Source of the DNA: BCD1 sp965230565
GTDB lineage: Bacteria; Bacteroidota; Bacteroidia; Chitinophagales; Saprospiraceae
DNA: 64,000 bases
Reading direction: 5' to 3'
NCBI GenBank assembly: GCA_965230565.1
Contig: CBDDLH010000012.1
Location: 496,001-560,000, forward strand
Shown here: piece by piece, positions 51,851 through 60,653 of the stretch
Numbering within the stretch: position 1 is the first letter of the stretch
Layout of the letters: each line of letters begins with the position of its first letter
The notes under the pieces: model-generated
What the model saw: only the letters and a program-made list of their open reading frames with translations
What the model was told of the DNA's origin: nothing
Database searches by the model: none
Position numbers and translations under genes: made by a program

Positions 51851-54691
51851 ATGAAAATAACATTAACTACGTTCTTTTCCTCCATTCTTATATTGGTAAC
51901 TTTTTTTGGGTGCTCTTCACAATCCCCTTCATTTAAACAATCCGAAAATGGTGTAACTATAGACCTGGCAGGTGAAAGCTCTGCTAAAAAGTTAAGGCTG
52001 AATATAATTGATAAAGACATTATCAGAGTAACGGTCACCCCAGGCAATGATTTTCCCGAAGAAGAAAGCCTAATGTCTATTCTGCCAACAAGCAGTTTCA
52101 AGGATTGGAAGGTCAGGGAGGAGGATGGAACCGTTATAATCACAACCGCTTCTATTACTGCTAAAGTATCTGTTACAACGGGTGCAATTACTTTTCAAGA
52201 TCAAAACGGCCAAATCATTTTGGAAGAAACTCATGAAGGTGGAAAAACTTTCACTCCTTCGGACAAATACGAGGGACTTTACCGGATAAAACAAGCCTTT
52301 AATTCCCCGGAAGACGAAGCCTTTTACGGACTGGGGCAACACCAGCACGGATATATGAATTATAAAGGAAAGGATGTTGACCTGGCTCAACACAATATTG
52401 TTTCGGTCGTTCCATTCCTGTTTTCCAATAAAAATTATGGTATCCTTTGGGATAATTACTCTATTACAAAATTTGGAGATTCCCGTGACTACAGACATCT
52501 GTCGGATATGAATTTGTTCGGGGAAAAAGGTGAACCTGGCGGACTTACTACAACCTATTATAATGGGGATAAAGTAATCAAAAAAGGATTGGAGAATAAA
52601 ATTGATTTTCAATTCCTGGAGACTGAAAGTTTTGAAAGGTTACCGAAAAATGCAACCAAGGTCGTTTGGGAAGGGAGTTTGTCTTCTGAAGTGGCCGGTA
52701 ATCATAAATTTTTGTTGTATGGTTCAAGCTATTTTAAACTCTGGGTAGATGGTAACCTTGTCATGGATAAATGGCGCCAAAATTGGAATCCCTGGTCAAA
52801 TCCATTTTCCATTAAGATGGAGAAAGAAGAAAAACATACCATAAAAATAGAATGGATCCCGGATGGAGGTTTTATGGCGGTCACTCATTTGGATCCTTTA
52901 CCCGGAAAGGAACAAGATCAGTTAACATTATCTTCAGAGTCAGGACAAGCAATCGATTATTATTTTATAAAAGGAAATAATGCGGATGAAGTCATCAGCG
53001 GTTACCGGAAAGTAACCGGGAAAGCACCTATCCTGCCCAAATGGGCACTTGGATTTTGGCAAAGCCGGGAACGCTATAAAACGCAGGAAGAATTACTGGA
53101 GGTTGTCAGAACTTTCAGAGAAAAGCAAATTCCTATTGACAATATTGTCCTGGACTGGTCTTATTGGCCTGTAGATCAATGGGGGTCACACCAAATGGAC
53201 ACCGCACGGTTTCCCGACCTTGAGGGCATGATCAATGAATTGCATGATGACCTCAATACAAGGATAATGATTTCTGTTTGGCCCAAATACTATGAAGGAA
53301 TCGATCACTACAACGAAATGAATGAAAAAGGGTACTTGTTCAAGAGAAATATTGAAAAAAAGCGGCTCGATTGGATTGAAGAAGGTTATCACAATACCTT
53401 TTATGATGCCTTCAGCGAAGGAGCCAGGGATATGTTTTGGGAGCAACTGAATGAGGAGCTATTCTCTAAAGGGATTGATGCATGGTGGTTAGACGCAACG
53501 GAACCGGATATGCATTCCAACCTGAGTATTGAGGAAAGAAAACTCAATATGACGCCAACGGCTCTCGGGCCAGGGGAGCAATTCTTTAATGGATTTTCCT
53601 TAATGAATTCCAAAGGAATTTATGAGTCGCAACGGGAAACTGCACCGGATCAACGCGTGTTTATTCTTACCCGTTCTGCCTATGCCGGTCAGCAACGCTT
53701 TGGGGCGGTAACCTGGAGTGGAGATATCGTTTCCAGGTGGAGCGACTTTAGGGACCAAATTTCAGCAGGCGTTAATTTTTCTCTTTCTGGAATTCCATAT
53801 TGGACCATGGACATCGGAGGGTTTTCTCTGGAAACACGATATGGAGCCTATGGAAGTACTCCTACCCGGGAAAACCTCGACGAATGGAGGGAATTGAACA
53901 CACGATGGTACCAGTTCGGTACTTTTTGTCCGGTATTTAGGGTACATGGACAGTTTCCTTTCAGGGAAATATATAACATAGCTCCGGAAGAGCATCCAGC
54001 TTATGAATCCATGCTTTATTACAATAAATTACGCTACCGCTTAATGCCATACATTTATTCTTTGGCCGGAAAAACATATTTTGATGATTACACCATAATG
54101 AGAGGCTTGGTTATGGATTTCCCAATGGATGAGCAAGTGTTGAATATTGATGATCAATATATGTTCGGTCCATCGTTGCTGGTTAACCCGGTGACCCAAT
54201 ATAAATCGAGGGAAAGATCTGTTTATTTACCAGAAGGGCCGGGATGGTATGATTTTTATACAGGCACCTATCTAAATGGAGGGCAAACCATAACAGCGAA
54301 GGCTGACTATACCCGGATGCCTCTTTATGTGAAGGCCGGAGCTATCCTTCCTGTCGGAGAAGCTATACAATATGTGGATGAAAAACCTGATTCTTTGGTT
54401 ACCTTATTCGTATATGCCGGAGCAGATGCTTCCTTTGAATTGTATTATGATGAAGCAACCAACTACGATTACGAAAAAGGTGAGTTTTCGAAAGTACCTA
54501 TTTTCTATAACGAAAAGGAACAAAAACTGACAGTAGGCCAACGTGAGGGAACTTTTGACGGAATGCCAGAAAATCAGAAGTTTAAAATTATCTTTATTAC
54601 CCCCAATACTCCGTCAGCTTTTGATCCTGATAAGAATACGGGAATAACGATAAATTATCATGGAGAGCCAATTGAGGCATTATTGAAATAA
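51851..54691 (+). CDS. GH31 alpha-xylosidase with PA14 insert, lipoprotein
   Basis: The 946-residue protein has a lipobox at LVTFFG-Cys21. An N-terminal GH31 beta-sandwich is interrupted by a PA14 domain (about 235-350, KFLLYGSSYFKLWVDGNLVMDKW). The TIM barrel has the nucleophile Asp548 in WWLDATEPD and the acid/base Asp625 in WSGDIVSRW. C-terminal beta domains end around 930. PA14-bearing GH31 enzymes such as CjXyl31A and the B. ovatus xyloglucan GH31 remove the non-reducing alpha-1,6-xylose from xyloglucan oligosaccharides. That activity fits the locus. Likely periplasmic. An alpha-glucosidase role is less likely in this context. Confidence 0.92.
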   Translation: MKITLTTFFSSILILVTFFGCSSQSPSFKQSENGVTIDLAGESSAKKLRLNIIDKDIIRVTVTPGNDFPEEESLMSILPTSSFKDWKVREEDGTVIITTASITAKVSVTTGAITFQDQNGQIILEETHEGGKTFTPSDKYEGLYRIKQAFNSPEDEAFYGLGQHQHGYMNYKGKDVDLAQHNIVSVVPFLFSNKNYGILWDNYSITKFGDSRDYRHLSDMNLFGEKGEPGGLTTTYYNGDKVIKKGLENKIDFQFLETESFERLPKNATKVVWEGSLSSEVAGNHKFLLYGSSYFKLWVDGNLVMDKWRQNWNPWSNPFSIKMEKEEKHTIKIEWIPDGGFMAVTHLDPLPGKEQDQLTLSSESGQAIDYYFIKGNNADEVISGYRKVTGKAPILPKWALGFWQSRERYKTQEELLEVVRTFREKQIPIDNIVLDWSYWPVDQWGSHQMDTARFPDLEGMINELHDDLNTRIMISVWPKYYEGIDHYNEMNEKGYLFKRNIEKKRLDWIEEGYHNTFYDAFSEGARDMFWEQLNEELFSKGIDAWWLDATEPDMHSNLSIEERKLNMTPTALGPGEQFFNGFSLMNSKGIYESQRETAPDQRVFILTRSAYAGQQRFGAVTWSGDIVSRWSDFRDQISAGVNFSLSGIPYWTMDIGGFSLETRYGAYGSTPTRENLDEWRELNTRWYQFGTFCPVFRVHGQFPFREIYNIAPEEHPAYESMLYYNKLRYRLMPYIYSLAGKTYFDDYTIMRGLVMDFPMDEQVLNIDDQYMFGPSLLVNPVTQYKSRERSVYLPEGPGWYDFYTGTYLNGGQTITAKADYTRMPLYVKAGAILPVGEAIQYVDEKPDSLVTLFVYAGADASFELYYDEATNYDYEKGEFSKVPIFYNEKEQKLTVGQREGTFDGMPENQKFKIIFITPNTPSAFDPDKNTGITINYHGEPIEALLK

Positions 54692-54811
54692 AAAATACCG
54701 GGCTGTAGGGATGGTTGGCAGCCACCGGCTCAAAGAAATCATCTCCTGGCATTGCAATTCATTAACAGCATTTTGAGACCTCTATTTTTTGAAACAAATC
54801 CAATCTTTATA

Positions 54812-57037
54812 ATGATACAATCATTTTTCAAAATCTCTGTCTTTTTCGTATTGATAACACTTTGGTCTTGTGGTGAGCAAAAAGAGGACCCCTCAATAGA
54901 GAGTGACATAGAAATCGCCCAGGAAAAAACTTACCCGATTACCCTGAAGTACGATGATGAAATTGATGAGTTGATCGCACAGATGACCCCTGAGGAGAAG
55001 ATAGGCATGTTACACGGGAATAGCATGTTTACCACTTCCGGTGTTGAGCGGTTAGGGATCCCTGAGTTAATCATGGCAGATGGTCCTCTCGGTATCCGGG
55101 AAGAACTGCATAGAGATTCCTGGGCTCCTCTGGGCCTGGATAATGATTTTGCCACCTACTTTCCTGCCGGCGGCGGTTTATCAGCAAGTTGGAACCCTGA
55201 ATTATCCAGACTTTTTGGAGAAAGCATTGGGGCGGAAGCCAGAGCCAGAGGTAAAGATATATTATTAGCTCCGGCAATCAACATCATCAGAACTCCTGTG
55301 TGTGGCAGAGCATTTGAGTATTTTTCCGAAGATCCATTTTTAAACCAAAAAATGGTAATACCCTATGTGAATGGTGTGCAAAGTAAGGATGTAGGTGTTT
55401 GTGTAAAACACTTTGCAGCCAACAATCAGGAAACTAATAGAGGAACGGTAGACGTCCTGATGAGTGAACGGGCCTTACGTGAGATTTACCTTCCTGGATT
55501 TAAGGCAGCTATTGTTGACGCAAACGCCTATTCCGTGATGGGTGCTTATAACAAATTCAGAGGTGATTATTTGTGCGAAAACGATTATATGCTCAATACT
55601 ATTTTAAAGGGAGAATGGGGGTTTAAAGGAGTGGTTATTTCGGATTGGGCAGCAGTACACAGTACGGTAAAATCTCTAAAAAACGGATTGGATATCGAAA
55701 TGGGGTCCAACTTACCTTTTGATGAATTCTTTTTAGCAAAACCTCTGGAAAAAGCATTAGCAGACGGAGCAATTGAGGAAAGTGTATTGGATGAAAAAGT
55801 GAAACGTATCCTGCGTGTTATGTACAGCATGAAAAGTTTTGAAGCTACAGAGCGTACCAAAGGAACTATCAATACCCCTGAACATGCCAAAGCAGCCTAC
55901 ACGATCGCTTCTGAATCTGTTGTTTTATTAAAAAATGACAAAGGGATATTGCCTGTTGATGTGTCAAAAATTAACAGCATTGCAGTTATTGGAGACAACG
56001 CAACTCGAAAGCATGCTGCCGGAGGTTTTGGCGCTGGTGTGAAAACCAAAAACGAAATCACTCCGTTACAAGGCTTAAAAAACCGGCTGCCGGAAAATGT
56101 AACTGTAAATTTTGCGCAGGGATTCAAAGAAATTTATGCCGATTCAGACGAAACCAAATCCCATGGACGTACCATTTCTTATGATATTGACCCTGAATTA
56201 ATTGCCGAAGCAGTGGCTGTAGCCAAAAAATCTGATGTTGCGGTTATTTTTGCCGGCTCCAATCGCTCGGTTGAATCGGAGGCTTCTGACAGACCTGATA
56301 TAAAATTGCCTTTTGGCCAGGAAAAATTAATAAAAGCTGTCCAGGAAGCAAATCCAAACACTATTGTTGTGATTGTTGCAGCCGCTCCTTTTGATTTAAC
56401 TGTTGTTGAAAAAAACAGTCATGCTCTGCTTTGGGGCTGGTTTAATGGCAATGAAGCAGGTCATGTATTTGCCGATGTGATCATGGGGAAAGTCAATCCG
56501 TCAGGTAAATTACCCTGGACAATCCCTGTTGGTTTAAAAGATTCTCCGGCTCATGCTACCTATAGTTTTCCCGGTGACGAACGTGTCATTTATGAGGAAG
56601 ATATTTTAGTGGGCTATCGTTGGTTTGACACCAAAGAGGTTTCACCACTCTTCCCTTTTGGGTACGGCTTATCCTATACAGATTTTGAATTTTCAGATTT
56701 GAAAACCAATAAAGCGTCTTATACTGAAGATGAAACCATTGAGGTGACCTTTACTATAAAAAATACTGGAAAGGCAGATGGAAAGGAAGTTACCCAAGTA
56801 TATGTCTCTGATCCGGAGTCTACTGTTGAAAAAGCCGCCCAGGAATTAAAAGGATTCAAGAAAGTATTCGTAAAAAGTGGCGCCTCTGAAAGGGTAAGCA
56901 TCCTTATTCCTGCCAAAGCATTAGCTTATTATGATGAGACAAAAGGACAATGGCTGACAGAGGCTGGAACATATAAAATTAAAGTGGGTAATTCTTCCAG
57001 GGGAATAAAAGAGGAGGTCACCCTGACAATACAATAA
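54812..57037 (+). CDS. GH3 beta-glucosidase, lipoprotein
   Basis: The ATG at 54812 gives 741 residues and a lipobox at LITLWS-Cys20; the longer frame needs TTG at 54752 and has no proper signal. GH3 features: MLHGNSMFTTSGVERLGIPELIMADGPLGIR, GRAFEYFSEDP, VCVKHFAANNQETNRG, nucleophile Asp278 in VISDWAAVHST, the alpha/beta sandwich (PFGQEKLIKAV) and a fibronectin-III-like C-terminal domain (FPFGYGLSYTDFEFS). It should remove glucose from the unmasked non-reducing ends of xyloglucan oligosaccharides after the alpha-xylosidase. Lies 35 bp before GH42. Confidence 0.94.
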   Translation: MIQSFFKISVFFVLITLWSCGEQKEDPSIESDIEIAQEKTYPITLKYDDEIDELIAQMTPEEKIGMLHGNSMFTTSGVERLGIPELIMADGPLGIREELHRDSWAPLGLDNDFATYFPAGGGLSASWNPELSRLFGESIGAEARARGKDILLAPAINIIRTPVCGRAFEYFSEDPFLNQKMVIPYVNGVQSKDVGVCVKHFAANNQETNRGTVDVLMSERALREIYLPGFKAAIVDANAYSVMGAYNKFRGDYLCENDYMLNTILKGEWGFKGVVISDWAAVHSTVKSLKNGLDIEMGSNLPFDEFFLAKPLEKALADGAIEESVLDEKVKRILRVMYSMKSFEATERTKGTINTPEHAKAAYTIASESVVLLKNDKGILPVDVSKINSIAVIGDNATRKHAAGGFGAGVKTKNEITPLQGLKNRLPENVTVNFAQGFKEIYADSDETKSHGRTISYDIDPELIAEAVAVAKKSDVAVIFAGSNRSVESEASDRPDIKLPFGQEKLIKAVQEANPNTIVVIVAAAPFDLTVVEKNSHALLWGWFNGNEAGHVFADVIMGKVNPSGKLPWTIPVGLKDSPAHATYSFPGDERVIYEEDILVGYRWFDTKEVSPLFPFGYGLSYTDFEFSDLKTNKASYTEDETIEVTFTIKNTGKADGKEVTQVYVSDPESTVEKAAQELKGFKKVFVKSGASERVSILIPAKALAYYDETKGQWLTEAGTYKIKVGNSSRGIKEEVTLTIQ

Positions 57038-57072
57038 GTAAATTATTACTAATCCTTTCTAAATATAAACGA

Positions 57073-59154
57073 GTGAAAAAATTATTATTCTATTTAATTG
57101 TTTCATTTTTTGCTCTTAAGGCTACTGCGCAAGATGCCCGGGTCTTTTTTCCTGAAGAAGACCTGATGTCAATCGGGATATACTATTATCCGGAACATTG
57201 GGATCAAAGTGAATGGGAAAGAGATATCAAAAATATTTCAGAATTAGGCTTCGAATTTATTCACATAGCAGAATTCGCCTGGATCAATATGGAACCAAAA
57301 GATGGGGATTTTACTTTTGAGTGGCTGGATAAGGTGATAAAAATAGCCGCAAGACATAATTTAAAGGTCATTTTAGGTACTCCCACCGCCATTACTCCTG
57401 TTTGGTTGGGTATAAAATATCCGGAGATCTATCTGATGGGATCAAATTACACTCGTGCCGAACACGGAACCCGGGCACAATCTTCTCTTTCCAACCCAAT
57501 ATTCAGGGAATACTCCGTTAGAATTATTAAAAAGCTAGGCGAGCGTTATGGGCACAACCCAACGGTAATTGGTTGGCAATTAGATAATGAACCAGAAGCC
57601 AAAAGTGATTACAGTCCTTCATCACAAAAAGCCTTTAAATCCTGGTTAGAAACAAAATATACAACCATTGATGCGTTAAATAAAGCCTGGGGAACAGCAT
57701 TTTGGAGTCAACAATACAGTAATTTCAATCAAATAAAGATCCCCAATGCAGACCTTGTCGGGTGGTGGGGAACAAACCCCCATGCTTTGTTGGACTTCAA
57801 ACGCTATGCTGCTGACATACAAGCAGAATTTTTAGATCTACAAGCTGAAACACTTCGGGCATTGATATCAGATAATCAATACATCACAACTAACTATACT
57901 GCAACGACCTATAGTGCAGATCCAAGAAGGACAGAAAAGCTTGACTTCAACTCCTTTACTTCTTATCCAAATAAAGGAAGGGCCAATTTGGGAAAAAAAG
58001 GTTTTCGATTGGGCGACCCTAAAGAATTGTCATTTGCTACGGATTTCTTCAGACCTGATAAAGGGGTGACAGGTGTGATGGAGCTGCAACCTGGTTTTGT
58101 CAACTGGGGTCAAATAAATCCTTTGCTGGAACCAGGGGCTTTGCGTATGTGGTTATATCACTGTTTTGGCAGTGATCTGTCCTTTGCATGCTCTTATCGA
58201 TACAGGCAAATTAATTACAGTACAGAACAGTACCACGGTGGCATTACAAAACTGGACGGTGTAAGCCTCTCCCAGGGAGGAAAGGATTATAAACAAGTAA
58301 TGGATGAAATGAAATTATTGAGGGCGGCCTATAACGCTAAAGCTCAACTCCCTGAAAAATTAAAGCAAGGTAAAACTGCCCTGATCTGGAGTTATGATAA
58401 TTTATGGAGTTTGGACCGCCAAAGGCAAACGACACAATGGAACACACTTTCCTTTTTTCAGAAATATCTCGAAATAACGAAATCATTTGGCGTACCGACA
58501 GATATCGTTTATGAAAATGATGACTTAACTGATTATAAAGTAGTGATCATCCCCGCTTTTGAATTGGTAGATGATGCGCTCGTTGATAAGTGGAAAAAGT
58601 ATGTTGAACAGGGAGGCAACCTTGTATTGACGCTTCGAACTGCCGTCAAAGATCGCAATGGCCACATTTTTCGCTCCGGATGGGGAGCAAAAATATATCC
58701 TTTGATTGACGCTACGATTGACGATTTTGACCATTTATTACCACATGACCAAGGAAGGATAGATGCTTATGGTTCTTCTTATTATTGGAACAACTGGGCT
58801 GATCTGGTAAACGCCAATAATCCTAAAAACGCTCTGGCAACTTATATGGATCAATTTTATGCAGGTAAATCAGCAATAGTAACCAATAAACTAGGCAAAG
58901 GTACGGTAACCTACATCGGTGTTGATACAGATGAATCCCAATTAGAAAAAGAGGTCTTAAAAAGGATTTATCAACGAGAAGGTATTAGTATCGAAAATTA
59001 TCCGGAAGGAGTATATGTGCAATGGAGATCCGGATTTTGGGTGGCTGTAAATTATTCTTCTGAGGATTTCGAATTAAAAATTCCGGCTTCTTCCGATTTA
59101 TTAATAGGAACTAAAGTTTTACGCTCCGGAGGAGTAACTGTTTGGCAGGAATAA
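57073..59154 (+). CDS. GH42 beta-galactosidase
   Basis: The 693-residue protein starts at GTG 57073, the only start giving the signal peptide (MKKLLFYLIVSFFALKATAQ). GH42 catalytic domain: MSIGIYYYPEHWDQSEWERD, acid/base Glu173 in GWQLDNEPEA, nucleophile Glu337 in VMELQPGFVNWG. A trimerisation-like alpha/beta domain (VVIIPAFELVDD...GGNLVLTLRTAVKD) and a small C-terminal beta domain follow. In this locus it should remove beta-1,2-galactose from xyloglucan side chains. The better known Bacteroides loci use GH2 or GH35 for this step. It is 10 bp before the fucosidase gene. Confidence 0.92.
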   Translation: MKKLLFYLIVSFFALKATAQDARVFFPEEDLMSIGIYYYPEHWDQSEWERDIKNISELGFEFIHIAEFAWINMEPKDGDFTFEWLDKVIKIAARHNLKVILGTPTAITPVWLGIKYPEIYLMGSNYTRAEHGTRAQSSLSNPIFREYSVRIIKKLGERYGHNPTVIGWQLDNEPEAKSDYSPSSQKAFKSWLETKYTTIDALNKAWGTAFWSQQYSNFNQIKIPNADLVGWWGTNPHALLDFKRYAADIQAEFLDLQAETLRALISDNQYITTNYTATTYSADPRRTEKLDFNSFTSYPNKGRANLGKKGFRLGDPKELSFATDFFRPDKGVTGVMELQPGFVNWGQINPLLEPGALRMWLYHCFGSDLSFACSYRYRQINYSTEQYHGGITKLDGVSLSQGGKDYKQVMDEMKLLRAAYNAKAQLPEKLKQGKTALIWSYDNLWSLDRQRQTTQWNTLSFFQKYLEITKSFGVPTDIVYENDDLTDYKVVIIPAFELVDDALVDKWKKYVEQGGNLVLTLRTAVKDRNGHIFRSGWGAKIYPLIDATIDDFDHLLPHDQGRIDAYGSSYYWNNWADLVNANNPKNALATYMDQFYAGKSAIVTNKLGKGTVTYIGVDTDESQLEKEVLKRIYQREGISIENYPEGVYVQWRSGFWVAVNYSSEDFELKIPASSDLLIGTKVLRSGGVTVWQE

Positions 59155-59164
59155 AAAGAAAAAA

Positions 59165-60649
59165 ATGAAGAAAATAATCGGGTTATATTTCATCGCATTT
59201 TTTAGCTTAACAGGTTGTTTAAAGAAGGAAGAAAATGTTGTTTTTGAGCCTGATTGGGAATCACTGTCAGCCTATGACGAAACTGCTCAGTGGTTCAAAG
59301 AAGCTAAATTCGGGATATATGCCCATTGGGGAGTATTGTCTGTTCCTGCTTATGCCAATGATTGGTATCCCAGAAATATGCACATTGAAGGGACTGAAGA
59401 ATATAAACATCATGTAGCTACATATGGCCCCCTATCCGAATTTGGTTATCATGATTTTGTTCCCATGTTCAAGGCCGAAAAATTTGATGCCGATGAATGG
59501 GCAGATCTCTTTAAAAGGTCGGGAGCTAAATTTGCGGGCCTTGTTGCTGAACACCATGATGGCTGGTCCAATTGGGGTAGTAAAATCAACCCCTGGAATG
59601 CTGTTGAGATGGGACCTCATAGAGATGTTTTGGGTGAATTAAGTGATGCCATTCATAAAAGAGATATGAAGTTCGTAGCGACTTTTCACATCGCAAGAAA
59701 CCTTCAGATTTATCAGGATGATCCGGAAAACTGGTTGAATGACAATTCCTATTTTCCGTATAACCCTAAAATGTTCACCTCATCAACTGATCCCCTGCTG
59801 GCCAAAATGTATGGCAATATTTCAAAAGAAAAATTCAGTGAGGAGTGGTTGGGGCAAATCGTGGAAGTGATTGATAATTATAGTCCCGACCTCATCTATT
59901 TTGATGGTAAAACCGATAAAATTCCTGAATCCTATCGGAAGCAATTCGTAGCCTATTATTTTAATGATGCCGTTGCCAAAAACAAACAGGTAGTCATTAC
60001 CCACAAAGAAGGAGAATTTCCAAAATCGGTAAGTTTAGAGGATTTTGAAAAAGGACGAATGAACAAAATCACCAGTGAATATTGGCTTACAGATGAAACG
60101 GTTTCTATTGGAAGTTGGAGTTATACCGATAATTTAGCCTTAAAAAAAGTTGATGAGATCATCCATGTTCTTGTTGATGTCGTCAGCAAAAACGGGGCCT
60201 TGATGCTCAACGTTTCCCCAATGGCTGATGGCAGTATCCCAAAAAACCAACAGGATATTTTACTATCCATTGGGGACTGGTTAAAAACAAATGGCGAGGC
60301 CATTTACGGAAGTCATACCTGGAAAGTTTTTGGTGAGGGGCCTACAAAACAGGAAAGGTCAGGAATGTTTCTTGATAAAATCACCTATACACCACAAGAC
60401 ATTCGGTATACCCAAAAAAATAATTGTATATATGCTATTGTTTTAGGCTGGCCGGGCGAAAACGAGCCTGTTACCTTAAGGTCTTTTACCTCGGAAGTAT
60501 TAGGAGATAACATTCCTGAGGTAAACCGTATTTCGATATTAGGCTATCCTGGCGAGGTAGTTTTCTCACAAGACAGTCAGGGCGTACATTTAAAAACGCC
60601 TGATCGTGAAATTGACAAAAATGCTTTTGTTATTAAAATTGAAATTTAA
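59165..60649 (+). CDS. GH29 alpha-L-fucosidase, lipoprotein
   Basis: The 494-residue protein has a lipobox at FSLTG-Cys18. GH29 signatures: WFKEAKFGIYAHWGVLSVPAYANDWYPRNM, FVPMFKAEKFDADEWADLFKRSGAKFAGLVAEHHDGW and the nucleophile Asp247 in LIYFDGKTD. A C-terminal beta domain is present. The acid/base cannot be fixed by eye because it is not conserved in this family. In xyloglucan it would remove the terminal alpha-1,2-fucose from the galactosyl side chain, implying that the organism meets fucosylated plant xyloglucan. Gap to the next gene is 4 bp. Confidence 0.92.
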   Translation: MKKIIGLYFIAFFSLTGCLKKEENVVFEPDWESLSAYDETAQWFKEAKFGIYAHWGVLSVPAYANDWYPRNMHIEGTEEYKHHVATYGPLSEFGYHDFVPMFKAEKFDADEWADLFKRSGAKFAGLVAEHHDGWSNWGSKINPWNAVEMGPHRDVLGELSDAIHKRDMKFVATFHIARNLQIYQDDPENWLNDNSYFPYNPKMFTSSTDPLLAKMYGNISKEKFSEEWLGQIVEVIDNYSPDLIYFDGKTDKIPESYRKQFVAYYFNDAVAKNKQVVITHKEGEFPKSVSLEDFEKGRMNKITSEYWLTDETVSIGSWSYTDNLALKKVDEIIHVLVDVVSKNGALMLNVSPMADGSIPKNQQDILLSIGDWLKTNGEAIYGSHTWKVFGEGPTKQERSGMFLDKITYTPQDIRYTQKNNCIYAIVLGWPGENEPVTLRSFTSEVLGDNIPEVNRISILGYPGEVVFSQDSQGVHLKTPDREIDKNAFVIKIEI

Positions 60650-60653
60650 TCCG